This document shows positions 16,468-25,986 of a stretch of DNA of 64,000 nucleotides, piece after piece. The stretch covers positions 1 through 64,000 of the forward strand of contig JBJXHC010000017.1 in NCBI GenBank assembly GCA_046160825.1, written 5' to 3'. Each line of letters starts with the position of its first letter. The stretch's first letter is position 1. A program made the translations under genes and the position numbers. The DNA is from JBJXHC01 sp046160825. Lineage in GTDB: Bacteria > Bacteroidota > Ignavibacteria > UBA10030 > UBA6906. The notes under the pieces were generated by a model. The model was not told the DNA's origin, searched no databases, and was given only the letters and a program-made list of their open reading frames with translations.

Positions 16468-17088
16468 GTGAAATGGTGGAAAAGAAACAGTATCGCACAG
16501 GCGCGAAAACTCAGCGTGGCTTCCGTGGTATTTGCTTGTGCCGGACTTTCTGCGTGTGGGTTATTTGACACGCGTGAACCCGAGCCGCCCAACGCATCGA
16601 ATTGTTTTTCGGCTCCGCAAACAGAACGCGGTATCGTTCTCACCAATCTCCAAAATGCCGTCGCCCAGAAATGTGCTGATACTTATACCGCATGTTTCGC
16701 AACGCTGACCTCCGGTGTGCAAGCCTTTGTGTTCGTTCCTTCCGCGGAGGCACGGGAACAATACGGAGCGGCGCTCAGTGACTGGACTCCCACGGACGAG
16801 GATGCGTATTTCCGGAACCTCATTTCCAAGAGTGTTACCAATGGGTTCGCCAGTCTTGTGCTCGTACCACTGGACTCCGTCATCACGGCAGATTCCGCGG
16901 TTTTTAATTTTGACTACACGTTCATCTTTGAACATACCGAACCCGGCTTTCCTTCTGTGGCACGCGGAAACCTGCAATATACGCTTGCTCCGGATGCAAA
17001 TAATATCTGGCGTATTCACCGGTGGACGGATTTCAAGACCACCGATGAGATCACCTGGAGTCTCTTCAAGGGAAAGTTCAGCAACTGA
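16468..17088 (+). CDS. putative lipoprotein, paralogue 1
   Basis: This 206-residue protein is not recognised. A type II signal peptide ends in the lipobox LSAC (Cys about 30), so it is probably a lipid-anchored envelope protein. The mature part looks like a compact alpha/beta domain and ends with IWRIHRWTDFKT and a short tail. The start is GTG at 16468 with GGAG five bases upstream. The next gene encodes a lipoprotein with a similar ending (WKIVRWRD), so the two look like diverged paralogues. Both lie between recR and ftsX. Confidence 0.7.
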   Translation: MKWWKRNSIAQARKLSVASVVFACAGLSACGLFDTREPEPPNASNCFSAPQTERGIVLTNLQNAVAQKCADTYTACFATLTSGVQAFVFVPSAEAREQYGAALSDWTPTDEDAYFRNLISKSVTNGFASLVLVPLDSVITADSAVFNFDYTFIFEHTEPGFPSVARGNLQYTLAPDANNIWRIHRWTDFKTTDEITWSLFKGKFSN

Positions 17089-17089
17089 G

Positions 17090-17587
17090 ATGCGCATTCC
17101 CTTCATCATCGTGTCAGCGCTCTGCTCTCTCAGTGGATGTCTCAATCCCTTCGCACCGGGAAGGGACAATTCGCCATCAGAATCCCTGTGCGATCCCTCA
17201 ACGATTCCGGGCATTTTCCAGTGCTTTCAAACAGCTTACACGTTTCGCGATACAACGATTTACGGTCAACTTCTTGCAGGCGATTTCGTCTTTATTTACC
17301 GTGACTACGAACTTGGTATTGACGTTACATGGGGGCGTGACGACGAGATGCGCTCCACCTACGGATTGTTCCGTAACGCGCAAAGGCTGGAATTGATCTG
17401 GAACAATATCATTTCCACTTCAGCCGACTCCACACAAATGAATGTGGTGCGCGGCTTCAATCTCTCCATTACGTTCAACCCGACAGATATCGAACGGGTG
17501 GATGGTTACGCCAACCTGACTTTCGAGCGGGCGCGTGTCTCCGATCCGTGGAAGATCGTGCGCTGGCGGGATGAATCAAATTTCTAG
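17090..17587 (+). CDS. putative lipoprotein, paralogue 2
   Basis: This 165-residue protein has a lipoprotein signal peptide (MRIPFIIVSALCSLSGCL, lipobox LSGC at about 14-17) and no recognised domain. Three further cysteines lie in the first 50 residues. The C-terminal FERARVSDPWKIVRWRDES resembles the end of the preceding lipoprotein. The ATG begins one base after the upstream TGA (TGAGATG), so the genes are probably coupled. The wider open frame upstream overlaps gene 16468-17088 and is not coding. Confidence 0.7.
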   Translation: MRIPFIIVSALCSLSGCLNPFAPGRDNSPSESLCDPSTIPGIFQCFQTAYTFRDTTIYGQLLAGDFVFIYRDYELGIDVTWGRDDEMRSTYGLFRNAQRLELIWNNIISTSADSTQMNVVRGFNLSITFNPTDIERVDGYANLTFERARVSDPWKIVRWRDESNF

Positions 17588-17596
17588 GGCCACTCA

Positions 17597-18478
17597 ATGA
17601 GTTTCCGTTACACGGTAAAAGAAAGTTTCTCCGGCTTTCAACGCGCAAAGCTTTCTTCCTTTATTTCCATTCTCACGATTACCATTTCCCTTCTCCTCCT
17701 CGGAGTATTTGTCATTCTCACGGTCAACGCCTCGCGTTTCATTGATGCGTTGCGAAGCAAAGTGGAGCTGGAGGTATTCCTGCAGGAACCGCTGAGCCGA
17801 CGGGAGATTGCAGACCTGCAACAACAGATCTCTTCGACCAAAGGAGTGGACACGTTGATCTTTATTTCGAAAGACGATGCTGCGCGCATTTTCAAGCAGG
17901 AGTTCGGGGAAGACATCGATAAAGTACTCGACTTCAATCCGCTTCCCCCCTCATTCAAACTTTCGCTGAAAGATGGATACAAAACATCGGCGAGAGTGGA
18001 GGAACTGCATCAACAACTCCTGAAAATCAAAGGCGTGGACAGTGTTGTCTACAGGAAGGCTCTTCTTGAACTCATTGATGAGCGCACAGCATCCGTCAAT
18101 AATCTTGCACTCGGCCTTGGGATGTTGATCAGCATTTCCGCAATCTTTCTCGTTTCCAACACCATCCGCCTTGCGATCTATGCCAAGCGACGACTTATCC
18201 GAACGATGGAACTGGTGGGTGCTACGCGGGGATTCATCCGGCTTCCTTTTTTGTTGGAGGGAATAATGCAGGGACTTCTCGGCGGGATTCTCGCTTCCTC
18301 GATACTGTATCTCTTGCTGGAGTACGCAGCTCCATTCGTGTCATTGGATTTCGCCACGTACATTAGAATGGAGCCGGTATTCTATCTCGCCGTCATCATT
18401 GCAGGAATCATCCTCGGTCTCCTCGGCAGTGTTATTTCCATACTTCGGTTCATCAGGCTCGCAAGCACCGACCGATAG
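17597..18478 (+). CDS. ftsX: cell division protein FtsX
   Basis: This 293-residue FtsX-type permease has an N-terminal membrane helix (about 22-45), a periplasmic domain (about 50-165, containing VELEVFLQEPLSRREI) and three C-terminal helices with the FtsX/MacB fold (for example RRLIRTMELVGATRGFIRLP, the cytoplasmic loop contacting the ATPase). FtsEX activates peptidoglycan hydrolases at the septum. The partner gene ftsE is not adjacent and must lie elsewhere. It is the last gene of the ybaB-recR-lipoprotein run. Confidence 0.9.
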   Translation: MSFRYTVKESFSGFQRAKLSSFISILTITISLLLLGVFVILTVNASRFIDALRSKVELEVFLQEPLSRREIADLQQQISSTKGVDTLIFISKDDAARIFKQEFGEDIDKVLDFNPLPPSFKLSLKDGYKTSARVEELHQQLLKIKGVDSVVYRKALLELIDERTASVNNLALGLGMLISISAIFLVSNTIRLAIYAKRRLIRTMELVGATRGFIRLPFLLEGIMQGLLGGILASSILYLLLEYAAPFVSLDFATYIRMEPVFYLAVIIAGIILGLLGSVISILRFIRLASTDR

Positions 18479-18566
18479 TTGTGGCCTGAGTAACACTTCC
18501 CCTGATACCCATACCCGACTGCATCCACAACACCCGTATGCAGCATGTCCATTCTATCTATCCACC

Positions 18567-18614
18567 AAAAAAACAATGCCCACCGATCTCAACTGTTCCG
18601 GGATCGATGGGCAT
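18567..18614 (-). terminator. rho-independent terminator for the obg/FecCD operon
   Basis: The stem is ATGCCCA-C-CGATC (18576-18588) paired with GATCG-A-TGGGCAT (18602-18614), one mismatch in 13 positions, with a 13-nt loop. On the minus strand it is followed by a run of seven T (18567-18573). The direction fits transcripts coming from the FecCD gene, which ends at 18788. The rest of the 18479-18787 gap holds no gene I can support. Confidence 0.75.
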
Positions 18615-18787
18615 GCGAATCAGAGAAAATGAGTGTCGTTTATTTCATCAACAACATTCTCCGCACTTCGGTAAAGTGTGTTTCGGTTCCCGAGGTTGCC
18701 GTGAAGACTTTGGAGCGTGCAAGTTATCACACACACGAATCCAAGCCATTCGAAATAGTGTACTTGATCTCACGCAGAGAAAGGTGC

Positions 18788-19795
18788 TTACGACTTTCGC
18801 AACAAATAGATAAACACCGGCGCACCAATGGCAGCAGTCACCGCGCCAACAGGAATTTCCGTTGGTGCCAGCGCCGTTCTTGAGATAATATCTGCAACGA
18901 TCAGAAAACTTGCACCGAGAAGACATGATGCCGGCAGGAGCAGACGGTGATCCGGACCGAACAGCATGCGACAGATATGAGGAATGATCAGTCCGACAAA
19001 TCCGATAACCCCGCTGACTGACACCACAAGCCCGGTAATGAGCGAAGCGAGCAGATATGCACGCCTCTTTACCTTTGTCACCTCCACACCGAGTTGCATT
19101 GCTGTTTCATCCCCCGTCGAGATAAGATTAAAACTCCGACCATGAAACAAGAGAAGCACACAACTGGCAATGAGGAAGGGTGCAACCACCACGAGCGATT
19201 CCATGCTTGCGCTGCTGAGGTTGCCCATGAGCCAGAGGAACGCGTTGCGCAGCTCCTGATTAAAGACTGCAATCAGCATGAGCACGGCCGCATTGAAAAA
19301 CGCACCGATCATCACCCCGGCAAGCAGGAGCGTAAACGTATCAAGTTTTCCCCGCCTCTGTGCAATCGCATACACAAGCAACATGACAAGTCCTGAACCG
19401 ATGAACGATGCCGCAGGCGTGGTAATGTGCGATGCGCCAACCGAGAAACCGATGGCAAGGATTGCCCCAATTGTTCCCCCACTGGAAATGCCAAGGATGT
19501 ACGGCTCGGCAAGCGGGTTACGCAACATTGCCTGGAAGACTACTCCCGCAATGGAGAGTCCGGCACCCACAAGCGCGGCCAGTAGAACGCGCGGCAACCG
19601 TATCGTCAACAGAATGGTGCGGTCGGATTCCGTTGCGCCTCCCAACAGCACATCAAGCATTCTGGAGAACGGAATCCCGACACTTCCCACGGAAAGTCCG
19701 GCAATAACAACGACGAGGAGAAGAGCGGAGAGACAACCGAGAACGAGGAGTGTGCGTTGCATGGTGAGTGGACCGCGCAGCGAAGTCGTTCCCAT
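18788..19795 (-). CDS. FecCD-family (BtuC-like) ABC transporter permease
   Basis: This 335-residue integral membrane protein has about ten helices and the family blocks RLPRVLLAALVGAGLSIAGV, FQAMLRNPLAEPYILGISSG, VSGVIGFVGLIIPHICRMLF and the coupling-helix GPDHRLLLPASCLLGASFL. FecCD permeases import ferric siderophores, heme or cobalamin with an ATPase and a binding protein. Neither partner is adjacent, so the substrate cannot be told. The ATG abuts the obg stop with no gap; a second ATG at 19762 is possible and might better match the family start. Confidence 0.9.
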   Translation of the reverse strand: MGTTSLRGPLTMQRTLLVLGCLSALLLVVVIAGLSVGSVGIPFSRMLDVLLGGATESDRTILLTIRLPRVLLAALVGAGLSIAGVVFQAMLRNPLAEPYILGISSGGTIGAILAIGFSVGASHITTPAASFIGSGLVMLLVYAIAQRRGKLDTFTLLLAGVMIGAFFNAAVLMLIAVFNQELRNAFLWLMGNLSSASMESLVVVAPFLIASCVLLLFHGRSFNLISTGDETAMQLGVEVTKVKRRAYLLASLITGLVVSVSGVIGFVGLIIPHICRMLFGPDHRLLLPASCLLGASFLIVADIISRTALAPTEIPVGAVTAAIGAPVFIYLLRKS

Positions 19796-20791
19796 CTATT
19801 CGTTTTCCTTCGAGCCAATATTCTCCCACATCTCCTTCACGAGATTCTTGACCCCATCGCCGCTGACGGCTGAGATATAATGCACCGGGGTCTTGCCGAA
19901 TTTTACTTTCTTCAGCGCTTTCATCCCGGCTTCATCGACGATATCCGTTTTCGTCATCACGATGATCTTTGGCTTGTTGGCCAGTTCTTTATTGAACCGC
20001 GTGAGTTCGTTCAGCAAGGTCTTGTAATCGGACTTTGGATCTTCACTGATGGACTCAATGAGGAAGACAAGCACACTCGTCCGTTCGATGTGGCGAAGGA
20101 ATTGAATGCCGAGCCCCTTCCCCAGGTGCGCACCCTCGATCAGTCCGGGAATATCCGCAACCACGAAGCTCTTCCCGTAATCGATGCGCACGATACCGAG
20201 ATTGGGAACGAGCGTGGTGAACGGATAATCCGCAATCTTGGGCTTCGCTGCGGAGATGACGGAAATGAGTGTGGACTTGCCTGCATTCGGAAATCCAACG
20301 AGCCCGACATCAGCAAGAAGTTTCAGTTCAAGTTCGATCTCGCGTTCCTCGCCGGGCTCACCCTGTTCGAATTCACGCGGCGCCTGGTTTGTTGATGTGG
20401 CAAACATTGAATTTCCCCTTCCTCCTTTTCCTCCCTTCACGACAACAAACGTATCGCCATCATGCACAAGATCACCCAACACTTCAGCGGTTTCTTTATC
20501 ATGGATCACGGTGCCGACCGGGACATCAAGCGTGATATCCCGACCACTTTTTCCTGTTTTGTTGGAACCCAGACCGTGTTCTCCGCGCGGCGCATCGTAG
20601 CTCCGCTTATATTGAAAATCAAGGAGCGTGTTGAGTTGTCTATTCGCGCGAATGACCACACTGCCGCCGCGGCCTCCATCGCCCCCATCGGGTCCGCCTT
20701 TCGGAACGAATTTTTCGCGCCGGAAACTCACACACCCCACACCGCCGTCGCCGGCTTTGACATTGATTGTTGCCGCATCCACGAATTTCAT
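19796..20791 (-). CDS. obg: GTPase Obg
   Basis: This essential ribosome-associated GTPase has 331 residues. The N-terminal glycine-rich Obg fold (about 1-157) shows FVDAATINVKAGDGGVGCVS and GGPDGGDGGRGGSV. The G domain (about 158-330) has G1 GFPNAGKSTL, G3 DIPGLIEGAH, G4 MTKTD and the G5 region SAVSGDGV. The variable C-terminal OCT domain of some Obg proteins is absent. The ATG overlaps the upstream stop (ATGA). Confidence 0.95.
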   Translation of the reverse strand: MKFVDAATINVKAGDGGVGCVSFRREKFVPKGGPDGGDGGRGGSVVIRANRQLNTLLDFQYKRSYDAPRGEHGLGSNKTGKSGRDITLDVPVGTVIHDKETAEVLGDLVHDGDTFVVVKGGKGGRGNSMFATSTNQAPREFEQGEPGEEREIELELKLLADVGLVGFPNAGKSTLISVISAAKPKIADYPFTTLVPNLGIVRIDYGKSFVVADIPGLIEGAHLGKGLGIQFLRHIERTSVLVFLIESISEDPKSDYKTLLNELTRFNKELANKPKIIVMTKTDIVDEAGMKALKKVKFGKTPVHYISAVSGDGVKNLVKEMWENIGSKENE

Positions 20792-22092
20792 ATGTTGGGG
20801 GAAGGCTCCTGATTGTACCGTTGATGGATGACGTCTGTGAATTGAATAACAACATCAGCATATGGATCAAGCCCGTTCATATGGAAAAATTGGTTCAGGT
20901 ACATTGAAGCATCCTTCCAGTTCGGCGTGTTCTCCAATGCGTCAATCACCCCCGCATAATACGACGCGTCTTTACCGAAAAGTTCTTTAATAAAGAGGGC
21001 TTGCTGTTCATCCGGGATCGTTGATGCGAGCGGGGGTAGTTTCGGAACTGTCTGCCGTTCTGAAATCCCTGAAAAGGTCAATGACAATGCAAGGTTGCGC
21101 CGGTCTTTATGGATATTCGCACCAGCTTGTTGCTCCGCCTGAATATCCGCCTGCTGGTCGGGCCGATCCTCAAACAGACTTTGCTGTTCCTGCTCCACAG
21201 ATTCTTCCGCTTGAACTACTTCCGCTGGAATCTCAGGTACAATATCCTGTGATGAGGAATCTGCAATCGGTGTCTCATCGGTTGAAGGAACGTCTCGCTC
21301 AAGAGATTGTTGAGCCTCAACCGGTTGTTGCGCTGCTTCAAGCTCATCCAGCATCCCGATCAAGTCCACAAGGGAAAGTTCATCCCTGCCGCGTAACTTG
21401 CAAACGTTCTCAATGTATTCTTTGAGCACAGTTTGCTCTTTGTCCGCAAAGAAGAGAGTCACGGGCTTCATGGGAATCGTATCAACGCCGGGCGGATTGG
21501 CAAGCACGAGGAAATCAAAAATCGGTTTGGTGAGTATCGCGAGTTCACGGCCACTATCCTGACGCATCACCTGCAGATCGATTTTTTTCACTACGTCCAC
21601 GAACTGATCAAGAGTGATATGCGTCCATGCTTTATGAGCCACGACACCATCAAGCAATCTCCTGAAATATTCGTAGTCCGCTGTGTACTCCAGACGTTCA
21701 CGTACCGCACCAACCGAAAGCCTGTCGGCCTGTTCAAAGACAAAATGCCGCAATGTCCAACGCGGCCTGCAGAGATAGTTGCCGAGGAAATGGACTGCCT
21801 GGTCGATGAGGGCGACAAACTCGGTGTGTGTGAAAGCATACTCCAACGCGCATGAACGAATGAACCCGTTCAACACGGAAGACATGCCGGTCGCATTCAC
21901 GTCCACACGTGCGAACCTGGGATTCACCAGCAACTCCCGCCGAAGTTCCCGCGCCAGCTCGGCTTGGATGTAGGACTTGATACCAAGAGGAATCGGCGAA
22001 GAAATAAATTCCTTCAACGATATGGCATCGCGCTGGCCGATCGTTCGATCCGTCAGGACGGAGATGATGCGTTCCGTGTGTTGTTCGAGCAT
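20788..22092 (-). CDS. hypothetical protein between TPR protein and Obg
   Basis: This 434-residue protein is not recognised. No signal peptide or membrane helix is seen. The first 270 residues look alpha-helical. A low-complexity Gln/Glu/Ala-rich linker follows (about 275-345), then a short helical C-terminal domain containing DEQQALFIKELFGKDASYYA and LENTPNWKDASMYLNQFF. The ATG at 22092 lies 2 bp after the TPR gene stop; a TTG at 22098 would overlap it. Its stop overlaps the obg start (ATGA). The linker suggests a scaffold or adaptor with two modules; the function is unknown. Confidence 0.7.
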   Translation of the reverse strand: MLEQHTERIISVLTDRTIGQRDAISLKEFISSPIPLGIKSYIQAELARELRRELLVNPRFARVDVNATGMSSVLNGFIRSCALEYAFTHTEFVALIDQAVHFLGNYLCRPRWTLRHFVFEQADRLSVGAVRERLEYTADYEYFRRLLDGVVAHKAWTHITLDQFVDVVKKIDLQVMRQDSGRELAILTKPIFDFLVLANPPGVDTIPMKPVTLFFADKEQTVLKEYIENVCKLRGRDELSLVDLIGMLDELEAAQQPVEAQQSLERDVPSTDETPIADSSSQDIVPEIPAEVVQAEESVEQEQQSLFEDRPDQQADIQAEQQAGANIHKDRRNLALSLTFSGISERQTVPKLPPLASTIPDEQQALFIKELFGKDASYYAGVIDALENTPNWKDASMYLNQFFHMNGLDPYADVVIQFTDVIHQRYNQEPSPNI

Positions 22093-22094
22093 AC

Positions 22095-25000
22095 TCAATT
22101 TGATGATTTTTTCAGAACGGATTTTACCCGTTCAATTTCCTTGTGTGCCGCGGCTTTGAATGTCTCGTCAATTCCTGAGCGGCTGATGATCTGCTGGTAC
22201 ATGGTCAACGCCTGATCGTGACGCCCCATTTTTTCATACGATTGTCCGGACATATAAAGAGAATTTGCGGTCCAGTCGATCTTCCCTTTCTTGGTGACGA
22301 GATACGGCACTTTCAGAAAGTCCAGGATAGCCTGTTGGTAATCTCCCTTGTTGTAGTTCGCTTCGGCAATGTAGTAACGCAGTTCACCCTCAAGATCACT
22401 TCCCGCCTGATCCAGCAGCGACTGCAGGTGTGCCGCCGATTGGTCATTGTAACCGAGTCTCTGATAAAGAATTCCGATCTTCACCTTCTTGTCGAAACTA
22501 TCCTCGGCATTCGGATACAACTCCAAGTACTTGCGGGTCAGAGTGAGTGCGGCATCGAATATACCAGCCGTCTCATACGTTTCGATGAGATTACTCATCG
22601 CATAGGGAAGAAGCTCGGGGTCGGCATTGGGATCGTCAACGATTCTTTTATAGTTCTGCGTCGCCTCATCCCATTTTTCCGCGTTGTAGTGGATATTGCC
22701 CAGCGCAAGATATACACGAGGAAGAATGGCCGAGCGGGGATGGGCTTTTTGCAATTGGTCGAATTGCTTGATCGCATCCTGCGGTTTGTTTGAGACCTCA
22801 AGAATCTTCCCAATCCAGTACATTGCTACGGGAGCCGACGGGGTCTCATCATACTTATCCGCAACGCGGTCAAAAGATTTCCGGGCGTTTACGTAATCCT
22901 CTTTGCGGTAGTGGTAGCTTCCCTTCTCCAATTCGAACGAAGCGATCTCTTCATCTGCATCCTTATGCGTTGCCGTAAAGGTCGCGATGTCCTTCTCAAC
23001 ACCCGCGAGATCGTCATTGCGCAAACGGGAGAGAATGCGTCTGCTCTCGTAGAATCGCTTATCGGGTTCTTTCGTTGCGGACTGAGCCAGTGAGGTGTAT
23101 TGTTTGAGCGCATCGGCGTAGTTGCCATTGTCAAAGAGAAGCCCGGCGATCTCCTTTGTTGCGGCGACATCGGGAGCAGCATTGGCCGCCTGACGAAAGT
23201 ATGATGTTGCCAGATCGAGCGATCCTTCTTTTTGATAGATCACCCCGAGAAGATTATACGCCCTGGCTCCATCCTGACCTGTGGGGTGCTTCTCCACAAA
23301 ATCCAGAACATGATTCCTGGCTTCTGTTGTTCGACCGAGGCCATGTAAAGCGATGCCGAGCGCAAGATGAAGATCATCGCCGATACCTTCTTCCGTAAAA
23401 GAGTCTTCTTGCTGTTCATGCAACAATTCACTGTAGAGGTCTGTAGCTTCTTCATAATTGCCTGTTGCAAGGAGAGCATTCGCAAGTTTGCGGCGAGCGT
23501 TCTGCCCCAAAGCGGTGTAAGCAAAATCATCGGCGAGGAGGCGATAGTAACTTGTCGCTTGAATACTGCTTCCCTTCTCCCCCACAATCCCGGCAAGAGC
23601 ATCAAGCACCGCGGGAGCATAGCGACTCTTGGGATGTGATTCGATGAACGCGTCGCCAATAGCCACGGTGGAGTCAGGCAGCCCGACCGCTTGCAACAGG
23701 CGGAACCTTTCATACCCAGCCCGTTCAGCAGAAGGTGAAGAAGGAAAGTCACGGGCAACTATCGTGAATGATCCAAGAGCGTCCTTTACACTATCTGTCT
23801 GGAGTTGTAACAGGCCGAGCGTGAGCCACAATGTATCGCGGTGCGGAAACGTCGGATAAGAAGTAAGAATGTCGTTGATCGCTGAACGCGCGCCGGTTAC
23901 CGTATTGGCGTTGAGCATGAATAACGAAACATGTGCGCTGTTCAAGCGACGCTCATCGGGTGCGGACGCGAGGAATGTCTCATATGCCTCGGAAGCCTGT
24001 GATCGATATTGCTGGTCGTTCCATGACAAGTATTCCAATGCCTTCGCCCTGAAAAAAAGCGCATTCGTCAGCCGCTCTTCGCTTACGCCACTGTTGATGG
24101 CATTCGTGAATTGCGCAGCCGCGGCGGCATAATTTTTCAAATCATAGAAGTACACCTCGCCAAGGCGGTACGCAAGCCCTTGCTTGTCCCGATCTGCAAC
24201 CACATCCCCGAGCAACAACGCGAGTCGTTCGAGACCGGCATCTTTATCCTTGGCTTCAAACGTCCGGATGATTTTTATCCGCTGTTCTGTCTCGTCGCGC
24301 AACTCGGATGCAGGGAACCTGGTTGCAACGAGTTGATACAACTGAAGAGACCTGTCAAACTCGCGCAACTGCTCATAGCATCTCGCCGCACCGATCAGTG
24401 CATCGTCTGCGAGCGGCGAGAGCGGAAAACGGCTGGAGAGTTGTTCGAAGTAAGAAGCGGCTTTGCGAAGATCGGTTCCCTCGTGTTCGTTGAGTGCCGC
24501 AAGGCGCATCAGAACTGCCGGTGCGGAGACATCATCCGGAAACTGATCGAGGTACGCGTCGTAGTGTTGCACGGCCTGTGTGGAATTTCCCTGGTCCTCT
24601 GCATTACGAGCGAGCTTCACCTGCGCACGTTTTTTCAACCATTCGGGCCCGTCGGACTTGATGACCTGGTTGCAGAGTTCATTCGATCTCTTGTAGTTCT
24701 TTGCCTTTGCATTCACCCCCGCGCTCTTCCATGCCACATACGGAACAAGAGTATCTGCGGGAAATGCAGCAAAGAAATTGTTGTAATATTTGACGGCATT
24801 GGAATAGTCCTTCTGCGCGGCGTATGCATCACCTGCCATCACAAGGGCGTCCTTACTGAGAGACGAATCGACTTGCCCCTCTGAGGCGAAAGCCCTTTTC
24901 AAGTTCTCCGTCGCTTCTGCGTACTGGCCACGGACAAGAAACAATTTGCCGAGATGGAGATACGCACCCTGTACGGCCGGGGACTTGGGATACTTGGTGA

Positions 25001-25706
25001 TGATCTCCTGGTAGTTTCCCCGCGCCTGTTCACTCTGCCCCATTGACTGCGCTATGTTTCCCAGTATGAGTAACGCCTGCGCCCGCGCTTCCGGTAGCGG
25101 ATCGCCTTCAGTAACACGCTTCAGCTCATTCCGTGCCTGGTCGAGATTCCCCTCCTCAAAATACATTTTGCCCAAAAGTGTTCTTGCCGCAAGGATGGCA
25201 TTGCTCGCAGGATATTCTTGCAACACAATGCGCAGAACGCGGCGTGCATCGTCCGGCTGTCCGGCAAGGGTGAAGTACTTCCCCGCCTCAAGCAGGGCAT
25301 TGGGTGCGATCGTGCTTTTGGGGTGGAACGCTTTCACGCGCTCGAATGCCAGCGCCGCTTCACGATGGTTGTTTGTCGCCGCATAGGATTCACCCACATT
25401 CCACCATGCATCGGGAGCCTTGGGGTTTTCCTGGTACGTCAGCGCAAATGTCTGAAACGTCATCCGCGCATCGTCATAGTGCTTGAGTTGTAACTGGGCC
25501 AGACCGAGATAGAACCGGGCTTCTATCGTTTGCGAAGTGTTCGGATAGGAGGCGACGAATTGCTTGAGCTGTTCTGTCGCGAGATCAAACAGTTTGTCAT
25601 TATAAAGATTGATCGCCAGTTTGAAATCGGCGTTTTCTTTTGAATTTTGGGCTGAAAGAGGGTGGCACGCGATGGCCAACAGCACGAACCATTGGAGGAT
25701 TTTCAT
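22095..25706 (-). CDS. large secreted/periplasmic tetratricopeptide repeat protein
   Basis: This 1203-residue protein has a Sec signal peptide (about 1-19, ending PLSAQ) and is then almost entirely TPR repeats of about 34-37 residues. Many have the pattern A-x3-F-x4-YP-x2-P/S, as in YbgF/BamD-type outer-membrane lipoprotein repeats (for example FVASYPNTSQTIEARFYLGL). It ends in a further TPR array and a Lys/Ser tail. It probably scaffolds envelope complexes. It starts a minus-strand operon with the unknown protein, obg and a permease. No strong ribosome site precedes the ATG at 25706. Confidence 0.85.
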   Translation of the reverse strand: MKILQWFVLLAIACHPLSAQNSKENADFKLAINLYNDKLFDLATEQLKQFVASYPNTSQTIEARFYLGLAQLQLKHYDDARMTFQTFALTYQENPKAPDAWWNVGESYAATNNHREAALAFERVKAFHPKSTIAPNALLEAGKYFTLAGQPDDARRVLRIVLQEYPASNAILAARTLLGKMYFEEGNLDQARNELKRVTEGDPLPEARAQALLILGNIAQSMGQSEQARGNYQEIITKYPKSPAVQGAYLHLGKLFLVRGQYAEATENLKRAFASEGQVDSSLSKDALVMAGDAYAAQKDYSNAVKYYNNFFAAFPADTLVPYVAWKSAGVNAKAKNYKRSNELCNQVIKSDGPEWLKKRAQVKLARNAEDQGNSTQAVQHYDAYLDQFPDDVSAPAVLMRLAALNEHEGTDLRKAASYFEQLSSRFPLSPLADDALIGAARCYEQLREFDRSLQLYQLVATRFPASELRDETEQRIKIIRTFEAKDKDAGLERLALLLGDVVADRDKQGLAYRLGEVYFYDLKNYAAAAAQFTNAINSGVSEERLTNALFFRAKALEYLSWNDQQYRSQASEAYETFLASAPDERRLNSAHVSLFMLNANTVTGARSAINDILTSYPTFPHRDTLWLTLGLLQLQTDSVKDALGSFTIVARDFPSSPSAERAGYERFRLLQAVGLPDSTVAIGDAFIESHPKSRYAPAVLDALAGIVGEKGSSIQATSYYRLLADDFAYTALGQNARRKLANALLATGNYEEATDLYSELLHEQQEDSFTEEGIGDDLHLALGIALHGLGRTTEARNHVLDFVEKHPTGQDGARAYNLLGVIYQKEGSLDLATSYFRQAANAAPDVAATKEIAGLLFDNGNYADALKQYTSLAQSATKEPDKRFYESRRILSRLRNDDLAGVEKDIATFTATHKDADEEIASFELEKGSYHYRKEDYVNARKSFDRVADKYDETPSAPVAMYWIGKILEVSNKPQDAIKQFDQLQKAHPRSAILPRVYLALGNIHYNAEKWDEATQNYKRIVDDPNADPELLPYAMSNLIETYETAGIFDAALTLTRKYLELYPNAEDSFDKKVKIGILYQRLGYNDQSAAHLQSLLDQAGSDLEGELRYYIAEANYNKGDYQQAILDFLKVPYLVTKKGKIDWTANSLYMSGQSYEKMGRHDQALTMYQQIISRSGIDETFKAAAHKEIERVKSVLKKSSN

Positions 25707-25986
25707 AAGGGCTACTGCTCGTTCCGCACGCTATCAATGAGAAGATGGCTCCAAGTTACACTTTATTTGTTTTACGAGCAAGGTAGTGGGGGGAACGATG
25801 AGTAATGAACTGTAAGCAATTATTGAGTCGTCCGGGAAAACTTTTACAGGTAGAATCTACCAATCAGTGGGAGCCAGACGATGGAAATGGTCATTCATCG
25901 TTACAGTACAAGGTTTAAGCAAGCAGTGGTTGCAGATGTGGTATCGGGACAGCATACTTCGGAGTATCGGACGCCAATGTTGACAC
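25707..25986. other. gene-free spacer between TPR operon and nos operon
   Basis: This 280-bp stretch should hold the promoter of the TPR operon and the end of the nos operon. A small hairpin ATACT-TCGG-AGTAT lies at 25954-25967 without a T run. No promoter boxes or coding frame could be supported. Confidence 0.4.

Noticed and set aside
18545..18883. 112-codon plus-strand frame after ftsX
   Set aside because: It crosses a clear minus-strand terminator and overlaps the end of the FecCD gene. No homology or ribosome site.
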